Assembly: GCF_014873945.1 (NCBI RefSeq)
Contig: NZ_JADBEC010000001.1
Span: forward strand, 1,550,001 to 1,614,000
Reading direction: 5' to 3'
Length of the DNA: 64,000 nt
DNA from: Rhizobium viscosum
GTDB lineage: Bacteria > Pseudomonadota > Alphaproteobacteria > Rhizobiales > Rhizobiaceae
The notes beneath the pieces were generated by a model. It saw nothing but the letters and a program-made list of their open reading frames with translations, was not told the DNA's origin and made no database searches. Positions 27,405 to 36,190 of this stretch are shown here, piece by piece (within the stretch, counting starts at the first letter, position 1; each line of letters starts with the position of its first letter). The position numbers and the translations under genes were made by a program.

Positions 27405-28943
27405 ATGTCGCATAACCCGGCCAGACGTCTTTTTGTCAGCGCAGCTTTCTGCGCTCTGCTCGCCGGACTTCCCGTCGCCATCGCCGGCAGCTTCGATCTC
27501 CCGATCAGGCGTACCGATCTTTCCGATGCGGATTTGAAGCGCGTTGCCGACGTCACGCGGCCGACCGGCGATTTCGCCAAGGTCGAGCCCTACGAGGCGA
27601 TGCAGGCAGGTGCGGCGACCTCTGTCGATCCGGTCACCGAAGACAGTTTCTCGCACATCTCGGCCAATATCCCTTTCGAGGAAGAGCAGAATTTCCGACT
27701 CGGCAATGCGCTCTTCCGCAAACTCTGGGTCTCTGCGCCTTCCTCGACGCAGGCATCCGATGGGCTTGGCCCGCTCTTCAATGCCCGCTCCTGCATGAGT
27801 TGTCACGCCAATGACGGCCGCGGCAAACCACCGGAGGGCGGTCCGAGCGCTGTCTCGACGGTCCTGCGCGTGGCTCGTGCGGCAAAGACACCAGAGGAAG
27901 AAAAAGCGATCGCCGACGCCGATGTCGTCAATTTCCCCGATCCGGTTTACGGCCACCAGCTTCAGGATCTCGCGGTTCCAGGACTTGCCGCCGAGGGCAA
28001 GGTCGCGGTTACCTACACCGAAGAGACGATCACGCTTGCCGGCGGCGAGACGGTGAACCTGCGTAAGCCGGCCTATTCCGTCAAAGATCTCGCCTACGGC
28101 CCGCTCGACCCGGCGACAACGATCTCGGCACGCGTCGCCCCGCCGATGATCGGCCTCGGGCTGATCGAAGCAATTCCCGAGACCGATATTCTGGCCCATG
28201 CCGATCCCGACGATCTTGATCATGATGGCATTTCCGGTAAGGCCGCGATCGTGCGCGATCATCGTACCGGCCAGATCGCACTCGGCCGTTTCGGCTGGAA
28301 GGCGCAAAATGCCACAGTGCGCGACCAGAGTGCGGATGCCTTCTCCACCGATATCGGCATTTCGACGCCGGACGCGCCGAACGCTGATGGCGACTGCACC
28401 GCAGCCGAGACAAAGTGCCTCGCCATGCCTGATGGCGTGCAGAAACGCCTCGGCAATGAGGAGGCGCCAGGCCCGGTGCTCGATCTCGTTACCTTCTATT
28501 CCGAGAACCTCGCCGTGCCGGCGCGCCGAAAGGCGAGTTTTGCCGGGACCCTGCGCGGCAAGCAGCTTTTCTACGAATCCGGCTGCATTTCCTGCCACGT
28601 GCCGAAATTCGTTACCCGCCGTGATACGTCTGAGAAGGCCCAATCCTTCCAGCTCATCTGGCCTTATTCCGATTTCCTGCTGCACGACATGGGCGACGGT
28701 CTGGCCGACGGACAGCAAGTAGGATTGGCCGGCGGACGTGAATGGCGCACGCCGCCGCTATGGGGTATAGGACTGACCCGGACTGTGAGCGGACACAGCT
28801 TCTTCCTGCATGACGGCCGCGCCAGAAATCTCACCGAAGCAATTCTCTGGCATGGCGGCGAAGCTGAAAAAGCCCGTAACGCATTCTCCTCGCTATCAAA
28901 AGACGATAGAGAGGCCCTGATTACATTCCTGGAGTCACTCTGA
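27405..28943 (+). CDS. Di-haem oxidoreductase family protein (DUF1111, putative cytochrome c peroxidase-like)
   Basis: 512 residues from ATG 27405 (MSHNPARRLF with a signal peptide cut near AIAG); an ATG at 27354 overlaps the imelysin stop but would read across a hairpin into an unlikely N-terminus. Two c-type haem sites are present: CMSCH at 130-134 and CISCH at 394-398. A conserved CxxCH-flanking block GLGLIEAIPETDIL, and the tail LTEAILWHGGEAEKARN, are typical of the DHOR family. In iron operons these are proposed periplasmic redox partners for ferrous/ferric conversion. It is coupled to the downstream imelysin by a one-base overlap. Confidence 0.9.
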   Translation: MSHNPARRLFVSAAFCALLAGLPVAIAGSFDLPIRRTDLSDADLKRVADVTRPTGDFAKVEPYEAMQAGAATSVDPVTEDSFSHISANIPFEEEQNFRLGNALFRKLWVSAPSSTQASDGLGPLFNARSCMSCHANDGRGKPPEGGPSAVSTVLRVARAAKTPEEEKAIADADVVNFPDPVYGHQLQDLAVPGLAAEGKVAVTYTEETITLAGGETVNLRKPAYSVKDLAYGPLDPATTISARVAPPMIGLGLIEAIPETDILAHADPDDLDHDGISGKAAIVRDHRTGQIALGRFGWKAQNATVRDQSADAFSTDIGISTPDAPNADGDCTAAETKCLAMPDGVQKRLGNEEAPGPVLDLVTFYSENLAVPARRKASFAGTLRGKQLFYESGCISCHVPKFVTRRDTSEKAQSFQLIWPYSDFLLHDMGDGLADGQQVGLAGGREWRTPPLWGIGLTRTVSGHSFFLHDGRARNLTEAILWHGGEAEKARNAFSSLSKDDREALITFLESL

Positions 28944-30046
28944 TGCGCCCCTGGCACACCCTGTTTTGCCTCGCTTTGACCGGCCTTGCCACATCGGCTG
29001 CCGCCCAAAGCGCCGCACCGCCCACTTCGGGCCTCAACGAGGATGCTGTGCCTTCAGTCATGGAGCGCGCTGTCGACGAGGTTATCCGCCCCGGCTATCG
29101 CAATATGCAGCAATCATCCGCGCGCCTGACGACAGCCATGAACGATCTCTGTGCCTCAGGTACGCAGCAGACGCTCGATCGCGCCAAGTCAGCATTCGAC
29201 GATGCGATCCGCTACTGGTCGACGATCGAGATCGTGCAGACCGGCCCTGTTATCCAGGACAATCTCTTTGAGCACATCCTCTTCTATCCCGACCGCAAGG
29301 GCGTCGGCCTCAAGCAGGTTCAGGCGCTGCTCGCCAAGGCCGATCCGAAGGACGCGACCGTCGATGCCATTGCCGGCAAGAGCGTGGCGCTGCAGGGCCT
29401 GACCGCACTCGAATATGTCCTCTATGGCAACGGCTCCGATGACCTCCTCAAGCAGAAGGGTGGCTTCCGCTGCCTCTACGGCCAGGCGGTCGCCGGCAAT
29501 ATCCAGCGTGAAGCCGGCGAGGTGGTCGCCGCTTGGGAGAAGCCTGACGGCGTGCAGGCGAGCTGGAAGCACCCCGGCCCGCAGAGCGACGATTTCATGG
29601 ACAACAAGGAGGCCGTCACCGCCCTCCTCGGCATCCTCGTCCATGGTGCGGAAAACGTTCGCGACCAGCGGCTGGAGCAGTTCTACAAGGGCAAGGATAC
29701 GCCCGCCCGCCCGCGCATGGCGATCTACTGGCGTTCGAAGAATACATGGAAGTCGATGGCCGCCAATCTCGAGGGCATCCGCACACTCTGGCAGAAGGCC
29801 GGCATGGCGGAACTGCTGCCGCCGGAGAAGAAGGCGGTTGCCGATTCGATCGACATCAAGCTGAAGACGATCATCGACAGCGTCTCGAAGCTGAACCCGG
29901 ATATCGAAGTCGCGGTCAGCGATGCGGAGAAGGCCAAGCTCGATACGCTGCTGACCGAAAGCCGCGACCTCATCACCACGATCAGCGATCAGTATGGAAC
30001 CGCAATCGGCCTTTCGGCCGGCTTCTCCTTCTCGGACGGGGATTGA
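28943..30046 (+). CDS. Second imelysin family protein, His of GxHxxE replaced
   Basis: 367 residues, with signal peptide MRPWHTLFCLALTGLATSAAA. The body is an imelysin domain: IQDNLFEHILFYPDRKGVG, LLGILVHGAENVRDQRL, and others. The metal-motif position reads GLTALE (G152, T154, E157), so the His is Thr, unlike the upstream paralogue. The start overlaps the previous stop by one base, with GGAG at 28931. A division of labour between the two paralogues, one metal-binding and one not, is an inference. Confidence 0.88.
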   Translation: MRPWHTLFCLALTGLATSAAAQSAAPPTSGLNEDAVPSVMERAVDEVIRPGYRNMQQSSARLTTAMNDLCASGTQQTLDRAKSAFDDAIRYWSTIEIVQTGPVIQDNLFEHILFYPDRKGVGLKQVQALLAKADPKDATVDAIAGKSVALQGLTALEYVLYGNGSDDLLKQKGGFRCLYGQAVAGNIQREAGEVVAAWEKPDGVQASWKHPGPQSDDFMDNKEAVTALLGILVHGAENVRDQRLEQFYKGKDTPARPRMAIYWRSKNTWKSMAANLEGIRTLWQKAGMAELLPPEKKAVADSIDIKLKTIIDSVSKLNPDIEVAVSDAEKAKLDTLLTESRDLITTISDQYGTAIGLSAGFSFSDGD

Positions 30047-30050
30047 GCCG

Positions 30051-31151
30051 ATGTGGCGTAGCGCCGCCATCGACCGGCGCGGCTTCATCAAGGCCGCCGG
30101 TATCGGTTTTCTGGCGGCGTTGAAGCCGCAAGCACTGCTGGCGCTTGATCGCGCCGATGCCGTCTATGCGTCCGGTATCCGCGCCGCCAATGGCTCCTTT
30201 GCCGTGGCGACAGTCACCGAGCGCGGGGAGATCGTCGATCAGGTGGCGCTGCCCGCCCGTGCCCATGGCATGGCCCATAGCGTTGCCACCGGCCGCACCA
30301 TCGCCTTCGCCCGCCGGCCGGGTACCTTCGCGATGATCTTCGATCCCTGGAACAAAGGCGAACCCATCGTCATCACCTCGCCGGAGGGCCGGCATTTCTA
30401 CGGCCACGGTGCCTTTTCGCCGGATGGGCGGCTGCTCTATGCCAGCGAGAACGACTTCGACAATAACAAGGGCATGATCGGCCTCTATGATGCGACGAAC
30501 CGCTTTGTGCGGATCGGCGAATACGAGACCTATGGCGTCGGCCCGCACGACATGACGGTTTCCGATGACGGCCGCATGCTTGTTGTTGCCAATGGCGGCA
30601 TCGAGACACATCCGGATCTCGGCCGCACCAAGCTCAATCTCGGCAATATGCAGCCGTCGCTGACGCTGATTGATGCGGCGACCGGAGCGCTGATCGAAAA
30701 ACATATCCTGCCGCCGCAATGGTCGTCAGTTTCCACGCGCCATGTCGATGTCGATGCCAGCGGCCGCATCTGGTTCGCCTGCCAATACGAGGGCCACCGC
30801 AAGGACCTGCCGCCGCTCGTCGGCCATTTCGGCAAGGGCGAAGATCTTGTTTTCATCGACTTGCCCGAGGAGACGACGCGACGACTTGCCAATTATGTCG
30901 GCGCGATCGCAGTCAATCGAAAGGAAGGTCTGGTCGGTGTCACCTCACCGATCGGCGGTTCGTCTGTCACCATCGATGCAAAAACAGGCAAGGTGCTGCG
31001 TGAGGAGAATGTTCGCGATGCCGCCGGAATCGCGCCTGCTCCCGGCGGCTTTGCCGTTTCCTCCTATGATGGCGACTTCCTTTCGGCGCATAGCGATGTC
31101 GCCTGGGATCAGCATATCGTGCGGATCACTCAGCCGGCACTCATGCGGTAA
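30051..31151 (+). CDS. DUF1513 domain protein, Tat-exported
   Basis: 366 residues from ATG 30051, four bases after the imelysin stop. The start is a twin-arginine signal (DRRGFIKAAGIGFLAAL), indicating folded export to the periplasm. The rest resembles a beta-propeller (repeats around RHFYGHGAFSPDGRLLYASE, YGVGPHDMTVSDDGRMLVVANGG). DUF1513 proteins occur regularly with imelysins and di-haem proteins in iron operons, but the role is undefined. The gene ends inside the convergent DUF2252 gene (22-bp overlap). Confidence 0.88.
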   Translation: MWRSAAIDRRGFIKAAGIGFLAALKPQALLALDRADAVYASGIRAANGSFAVATVTERGEIVDQVALPARAHGMAHSVATGRTIAFARRPGTFAMIFDPWNKGEPIVITSPEGRHFYGHGAFSPDGRLLYASENDFDNNKGMIGLYDATNRFVRIGEYETYGVGPHDMTVSDDGRMLVVANGGIETHPDLGRTKLNLGNMQPSLTLIDAATGALIEKHILPPQWSSVSTRHVDVDASGRIWFACQYEGHRKDLPPLVGHFGKGEDLVFIDLPEETTRRLANYVGAIAVNRKEGLVGVTSPIGGSSVTIDAKTGKVLREENVRDAAGIAPAPGGFAVSSYDGDFLSAHSDVAWDQHIVRITQPALMR

Positions 31152-32212
31152 TCTTTCCATTCCTTTTCAGTGACTTCGGCGGCTGCCCGCGCCGCCTCAT
31201 AGAGCCAGTCCTCACCGCGGGAATGCAGGTCATTGTGAATTGCCGCAGCACTTAGCGCGTCATCCGAATGGCAGTTGGCGATCTCGAATCCCATCAGCTC
31301 CAGCATGGCGCCATCCAGGAGCGTCTTCGCATCGGTCTCGATCTCGATCTTGCGGCTGTTTGGCGAAAGCCGGCGGACAAGAATTCGGCCCGACACTGCG
31401 AAATGAGGATCTGGGCTGCGCATGCGCCCGGCGGCGATGACGCCTGTTCTGATGACGCGATCCCCTGATCTTGCCAGCGACCAGGCCGAGGGCACGAGCG
31501 CCTTGGCTTCACGCAGGACGGGCCCGCCGCGCCACTCCTTCACATAGGCGACGAAACGTGGCCGCCCGAGACTGCCCGTTCCCTTCTTCTTCACGGGTAA
31601 GGGCGTAAAACTTCCTGCGCCCCTTGGCAGGGCATTTCTCAGCGCATCAACGAAGCGGCCAGGAGCCGGCTTTTCATCGGGTTTACGCTTGTCCAATTTC
31701 TTCCAGAACTCCTGCCGCTCATCCTCCAAAAGCAGCAGCTTGTCGCGCAGCCAGGGATGATCGCGCTCCAGGATGATGGGATTCGCATGCTCAAGGCCGC
31801 GCACATATCCAGCGAGAACGAGCTTGGCGATCGCCTGGCCGGAAATCCCGGCGTTCGGCTGGGCCAGAATGGCGCTTGCCGCCAGCCGCACGAGATCCAG
31901 CGCGTAGGGCATGATCGCCGCGTCGTCGAAATCATTGGCGCCCCAGACGAGCCGCCCCTCGATATCCCGCCAAGTGCCGAAATTCTCCAGATGCGTATCG
32001 CCGATCGACAGTACTTGCGGCATGTCGGCCAGCTCCGGCCTGACGGCGTAGATGATCTCCGCCCAACGCCAGTAGGTAGCGCGCAAGAAGGAGAATGCCT
32101 CCTCGCCCATCTTGCGGTGTTTCTCGTCGATACCCTCCTGTACGATCTCGCCCTGCAGCTCGTGTGCCAGCCACGCCTCGTAATCGCTCATAGATTGAGA
32201 AAATTTCTTCAT
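31130..32212 (-). CDS. DUF2252 family protein (kinase-like fold)
   Basis: 360 residues. Members have a kinase/aminoglycoside-phosphotransferase-like core; here the catalytic-loop-like SIGDTHLENFGTW near residue 70 and the metal site WGANDFDDAAIMPYALDL near residue 90 are recognisable. The middle is basic and rich in Lys/Arg. The substrate is unknown. It is convergent with the DUF1513 gene (22-bp overlap) and has no obvious operon partner. Confidence 0.85.
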   Translation of the reverse strand: MKKFSQSMSDYEAWLAHELQGEIVQEGIDEKHRKMGEEAFSFLRATYWRWAEIIYAVRPELADMPQVLSIGDTHLENFGTWRDIEGRLVWGANDFDDAAIMPYALDLVRLAASAILAQPNAGISGQAIAKLVLAGYVRGLEHANPIILERDHPWLRDKLLLLEDERQEFWKKLDKRKPDEKPAPGRFVDALRNALPRGAGSFTPLPVKKKGTGSLGRPRFVAYVKEWRGGPVLREAKALVPSAWSLARSGDRVIRTGVIAAGRMRSPDPHFAVSGRILVRRLSPNSRKIEIETDAKTLLDGAMLELMGFEIANCHSDDALSAAAIHNDLHSRGEDWLYEAARAAAEVTEKEWKDYRMSAG

Positions 32213-32338
32213 CGGCTCGCCCTCAGGTTTGGTTGATCATAATCCTGCGCGGCCTTATTCAGAAGAGGTTTTGGATGATCCCAAGACGGGGCGCGACGCG
32301 GCTTACCATGCTGAGATGAACCGCGCCGACCAATGCGA

Positions 32339-33346
32339 TCATACCGGAAGCGGGGCTTCGGCGTTTACGAGATCCGCCTTGCGCAGTTCCCGCCAGAAAT
32401 CACCGGGGACCACCTCGTCGAGTGCGGCCCGATCTTCCGCTATGCGGTCCGGCTTGCTTGCGCCGGGAATGACTGCCGCCACGGCCGGATTGGCGAGTGA
32501 GAATTGCAGTCCAGCCGCCTTCATGCTGATGCCGTAGCGATCGGCGATTGACTTGATACGCGCGACCTTGTCGAGGATCGCCGGTGTGGCGGGCGCATAT
32601 TCGAAGTTCGGACCGCCGACCAAAGCGCCGGAACTGTAGGGGCCGCCGACGACGATGCCAAGACCACGTTCGGCAACCATCGGCATCACGCGCTGCAGCG
32701 CCCGATCATGATCGAGCAGGGTATAGCGGCCGGCCAGCAGAAAGCCATCCGGACGCGGCTCCTGCAGGGCCAGCAGCAGCTCGATCGGTTCCACGCGATT
32801 GACACCGAGACCCCAGGCCTTGATGACTCCTTCGTCGCGCAGCCGATCAAGTGCCTTGAACGCACCCTTGCGCGCGCTTTCGAAGATACCGAGCCACTCA
32901 TCGCCGTAGAAATCCTGTGCAACGTCGTGAACCCAGGCGATTTCGATACGGTCGGTCTTCAACCGCTTCAGACTGTCCTCGATCGAGCGCAGGGTCGCGT
33001 CTTCCGAGTAGTCGTTGACGATCTTGTTGGGGCGACCGTATTTGAAGACATCGCCCTTCTCGCCGAGATCGCGGGCGGTGACATCCTCGATCTCGTCGAG
33101 GATCACCCGCCCAACCTTCGTGCTGATCGCATATTGATCCCTGGGCTTGTTGGCGAGCGCCTCGCCCATGCGCAGTTCGGCAAGACCCGCACCGTAGAAG
33201 GGCGCGTTGTCGAAATAGCGGATACCGTCGTTCCAGGCGGCTTCCACGGTCGCCAGTGCTTCCTCTTCCGGGATATCACGGAACATATTGCCGAGCGGAG
33301 CGGCGCCGAAGCCAAGCTTGCCCGGGAGAATGTCTTTGAGTGCCAT
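32339..33346 (-). CDS. Aldo/keto reductase (L-fucose/D-arabinose dehydrogenase-like group)
   Basis: 335 residues of the AKR (alpha/beta)8 barrel. FGAAPLGNMFRDIPEEEA at the N-terminus, FDNAPFYGAGLAELRMGEAL with the catalytic Tyr, and IAWVHDVAQDFYG with the catalytic His fit the branch annotated as L-fucose, D-threo-aldose or pyridoxal dehydrogenases. A GAGGA precedes the start. It lies downstream of the quinol-monooxygenase-like and PfpI genes on the same strand and may belong to that unit. Confidence 0.85.
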   Translation of the reverse strand: MALKDILPGKLGFGAAPLGNMFRDIPEEEALATVEAAWNDGIRYFDNAPFYGAGLAELRMGEALANKPRDQYAISTKVGRVILDEIEDVTARDLGEKGDVFKYGRPNKIVNDYSEDATLRSIEDSLKRLKTDRIEIAWVHDVAQDFYGDEWLGIFESARKGAFKALDRLRDEGVIKAWGLGVNRVEPIELLLALQEPRPDGFLLAGRYTLLDHDRALQRVMPMVAERGLGIVVGGPYSSGALVGGPNFEYAPATPAILDKVARIKSIADRYGISMKAAGLQFSLANPAVAAVIPGASKPDRIAEDRAALDEVVPGDFWRELRKADLVNAEAPLPV

Positions 33347-33383
33347 TGTTTAGTCCTCGAGATAGTTGTGAGCGTTAAACCTG

Positions 33384-33680
33384 TCAGACGATCTCGACCG
33401 GATTGAGCACCACTGCAGTGCGTTCGGCGAGATCATTGATGACAGCGAAATAGTTCCTGAAATGCGGCGTCTCGCGGTGGGCGGCCGCTGCGGCGCTATC
33501 CGCATAGAGCTCGTCCAGCACGAAGCAGTCGGCATTGGCGTAATCCTGCCAGATATCCCAGCGCAGATTGCCGGGCTCCGCCCTGCTTGGCGATACCATA
33601 CCAGCAAGAAGCGACTTCAGTTCATCGATCTTTCCTGGCCGGGCAGTGAGGATCGCCATGATCTTTACGGGGTTCGACAT
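33384..33680 (-). CDS. Antibiotic biosynthesis monooxygenase (ABM) domain protein
   Basis: 98 residues from ATG 33680 (GGGAG upstream); a longer frame reaches upstream into the PfpI gene without meaning. The ABM ferredoxin-like fold is clear: VKIMAILTARPGKIDELKSL, then the EPGNLRWDIWQD strand, FVLDELYADSAAAAAH, and HFRNYFAVINDL. Cofactor-less quinol monooxygenases (YgiN type) share this signature. It sits between an AKR and a PfpI-like gene on the same strand. Confidence 0.88.
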   Translation of the reverse strand: MSNPVKIMAILTARPGKIDELKSLLAGMVSPSRAEPGNLRWDIWQDYANADCFVLDELYADSAAAAAHRETPHFRNYFAVINDLAERTAVVLNPVEIV

Positions 33681-33750
33681 GTCTTTGGCTCCCTTTCCGG
33701 GTCGAGCTGCTGCGGGGGCGCAACAGCGCGCACCTCGGAAAGCTGCTGGA

Positions 33751-34551
33751 TCACGCGCTGACGAGCGAACGATCGAGTGCTGCGACGAATTTCTCGGCGA
33801 GCGGACGATCCGAACGCGGGTTCTGGCCGGTGATAAGTTCGCGATCTTCGACGACATGCGCTTCAAAGTCCGTCTTTGTGGTGATGACGTCGCCACCGGC
33901 GGTCTGCAACGCATCGACTACGTTGAAATAGAGCTTGGCGTGCAGGATATGATCCTCGACGATCTTTTCCTCGGTGTTTGACAAGACGGTCATCTTGTAT
34001 CCGGCATATTGCCAGCCTCTGGCCCATTCGGCGGCTTTGGCGGGAGCGCCGGCAATCAAGGCGGCGCGAAACTCGCGAGCATGCGGCATGGCCGCAGCGA
34101 CAGCCATCGGACCATGGCAAAGCAGCGCGGTCGGCTTGGCCCGCTCATGGAAGTGACGCAGGATTTCACCCAGATCCGGATCCTGCATCAGGTCGACCAC
34201 CGGTGCATGACCGCCCGGGACGAAGACGCCCGCATACTGGTCCAGGCCTTCCTCAATGACTGAGCGTAGCGTACGCACGTGCTTCATTGCGGGATCCTGC
34301 GCATAGAAGGTCTTGGCGCGATCATAGGCGGTCCTGTCTCCGCCGAAATGGTCCGGCGTATCCGAAATCTCGTCGATATGCGGCTTGGTGCCATCAGGTG
34401 TTGCGAGAACGATCCCGTAGCCCGCCTCGATGATCGCTATCGCCGGTACGACGGTCTCATTGAGATACTGGCCGGTGGCTGCCGTGCGGCCGCCCTGGAG
34501 CTCGATACGGGTTGCGTTGGAGCCGATCAGAAGTACTTTTGCCTTGCTCAT
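33751..34551 (-). CDS. DJ-1/PfpI family protein (type 1 glutamine amidotransferase-like)
   Basis: 266 residues from ATG 34551, which has CGGAG six bases upstream; an ATG two codons earlier overlaps that site. The DJ-1/PfpI core shows the nucleophile elbow LLCHGPMAVAAA with the Cys near residue 144 and the FVPGGHAPVVDLMQD acid-binding region. The longer HSP31-like insert (ETVVPAIAIIEAGYGIVLATPDG) suggests a chaperone/deglycase- or glyoxalase III-like protein. It is divergent from the LysR gene. Confidence 0.88.
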   Translation of the reverse strand: MSKAKVLLIGSNATRIELQGGRTAATGQYLNETVVPAIAIIEAGYGIVLATPDGTKPHIDEISDTPDHFGGDRTAYDRAKTFYAQDPAMKHVRTLRSVIEEGLDQYAGVFVPGGHAPVVDLMQDPDLGEILRHFHERAKPTALLCHGPMAVAAAMPHAREFRAALIAGAPAKAAEWARGWQYAGYKMTVLSNTEEKIVEDHILHAKLYFNVVDALQTAGGDVITTKTDFEAHVVEDRELITGQNPRSDRPLAEKFVAALDRSLVSA

Positions 34552-34649
34552 TGTCATCTCCGTTTGCTGTGACTGGTGTCCTCTTCGAATGGCCAGATCA
34601 TGCTCCGGGGCAACATATTCCAGAAGTTTATTTCTTTAATTTCAGATAT

Positions 34650-34657
34650 TCATATGA
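34650..34657. promoter_or_regulatory. TCATATGA palindrome in the LysR/PfpI divergent promoter
   Basis: A perfect 8-bp palindrome inside an AT-rich, imperfect dyad (ATATTCATATGAGAT) about 12-20 bases before the LysR ATG. LysR regulators usually bind T-N11-A dyads in such gaps. The assignment is positional only. Confidence 0.3.
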
Positions 34658-34668
34658 GATTATAACTC

Positions 34669-35577
34669 ATGCGATATGACCTCAATCTCCTGCCCGTATT
34701 CGTTACATTGATGGAAGAGCGCAGCGTCACTCGCGCCGCCGAGCGGCTCGGCATTACACAGCCCGCGCTTTCGAATGCCTTGTCGCGCCTGCGCGAGATG
34801 ATGCGCGATCAGCTCTTCGTCCGCGAGCGTTACGGCATTCAGCCGACGCCGATGGCCCATGAGCTCGCGCCGGTCATTGCCGCAGCACTCGCAAAGATCG
34901 ACGAGGTGGTTCTCGGTCAGCAGGATTTCGACCCAGCCAGGGCCGAGCGGTTGATGACTCTTGCCCCGAACAGCTATGTGGAATTCGTGCTGATACCGGC
35001 GATCGTGGCGCGGCTTCGCAAGGTGGCCCCGGGCATCAGGCTTCGCCTCGCACCCTTCGGCACGGATCTCGGCGAGACCGGTGTCATATCAGGCACCACG
35101 GCGATGGTGTTCGGACGTATCGTCGATCCGCCTGACAGTCTGGTCGTACAGCATCTGCTGGACGATGGCCTCGCCTGTGTCGTACGCACCGATCACCCCG
35201 ACATCGGCGACCGCATTTCCCGGGAACAATATGAACAGATGCGGCACGTCAACGTGTTGCCACCCGGCCGGCTGCGTGTCGGCCTGTTTACAGCGTTGGA
35301 ACAGAGACGACTTAAACGCGAGGTCGCGGTTTCGGTGACCCATTTTCTGGCGGTGCCGGAAATGATTGCAGTGACGGATTATTGCGCGACATTGCCAAAC
35401 CTGATCTGCCGGCGTCTGGCCGCAGACCCTCGTCTGAAAGTCCTGCCGGCACCCGTCGATCTCGGGACATTCCCGGTCGAGATGGCCTGGCATGTCCGCT
35501 ACCGCAACGATCCCGCGCATCGCTGGCTGCGAACGCTGATAAGCGACATTGCAAAAGAAGCGTCAGATGCGAAATAG
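34669..35577 (+). CDS. LysR family transcriptional regulator
   Basis: 302 residues. The N-terminal helix-turn-helix is textbook (MRYDLNLLPVFVTLMEERSVTRAAERLGITQPALSNALSRLR, residues 1-45), followed by a substrate-binding domain with two alpha/beta lobes (from about 90). The NodD-like/PcpR-like opening DLNLLPVF, and DHPDIGDRISREQYEQM, place it near the LysR group that responds to aromatic or phenolic inducers. The divergent PfpI-ABM-AKR genes are the probable targets. Confidence 0.9.
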   Translation: MRYDLNLLPVFVTLMEERSVTRAAERLGITQPALSNALSRLREMMRDQLFVRERYGIQPTPMAHELAPVIAAALAKIDEVVLGQQDFDPARAERLMTLAPNSYVEFVLIPAIVARLRKVAPGIRLRLAPFGTDLGETGVISGTTAMVFGRIVDPPDSLVVQHLLDDGLACVVRTDHPDIGDRISREQYEQMRHVNVLPPGRLRVGLFTALEQRRLKREVAVSVTHFLAVPEMIAVTDYCATLPNLICRRLAADPRLKVLPAPVDLGTFPVEMAWHVRYRNDPAHRWLRTLISDIAKEASDAK

Positions 35578-35737
35578 CTGGTTGCTTTGCGGGACGCAAT
35601 AATTCCTTGTTCCCGCAGGCAACACCCCGGCACCGCGTGATCGAAAAGTTGTCTCGACGGACAAAACCGTCGTGAGCCGGATTGAAACCTTGTCGAATCC
35701 GGCCGGCCATGCCACTTTCGCGATCGCAAGAGGGACC

Positions 35738-36190
35738 ATGATGAACGACACCGACAGGGGCGATTTCCGCGAGCGGATACGCCAGAGTTTTTCCCGCCAG
35801 GCAGCCATGCACACCATCGGCGCGGAGCTGACACGCGTCGAGCACGGCATGGTGGAAATCGAGCTTCCCTTCGACGTCAAACTGACACAGCAGCACGGCA
35901 TTTTGCACGCGGGCATCATTTCCGCAGCGCTCGATTCGGCGTGCGGTTTTGCTGCCTACAGCGTTATCGATGCCGAAGCTTCGATCCTCACGATCGAGTT
36001 CAAAGTCAACCTCATGTCGCCGGGGCGCGGCGAGCGCTTCCTCTTCAGGGGCGAGATCACCAAGCCCGGCTCCAACATCATCGTCGCCGATGGGCGAGGT
36101 TATGCGATCAGCGACGGGCCGGCCAAGCTCATTGCGTCCATGACCGGGACGATGATGGTCATTCGCGGAAGAGAGGGAATTACGGGATGA
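35738..36190 (+). CDS. PaaI family thioesterase (hotdog fold)
   Basis: 150 residues from ATG 35738 (AGAGGGA upstream). The hotdog fold is visible: FSRQAAMHTIGAELTRVEHG, then the helix QQHGILHAGIISAALDSACG with the HGG-like HAG motif, and the LTIEFKVNLMSPG strand. Such enzymes hydrolyse acyl-CoA thioesters; the acyl group is not known. Its TGA overlaps the ATG of the next gene by four bases, so the two are co-translated. Confidence 0.88.
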   Translation: MMNDTDRGDFRERIRQSFSRQAAMHTIGAELTRVEHGMVEIELPFDVKLTQQHGILHAGIISAALDSACGFAAYSVIDAEASILTIEFKVNLMSPGRGERFLFRGEITKPGSNIIVADGRGYAISDGPAKLIASMTGTMMVIRGREGITG

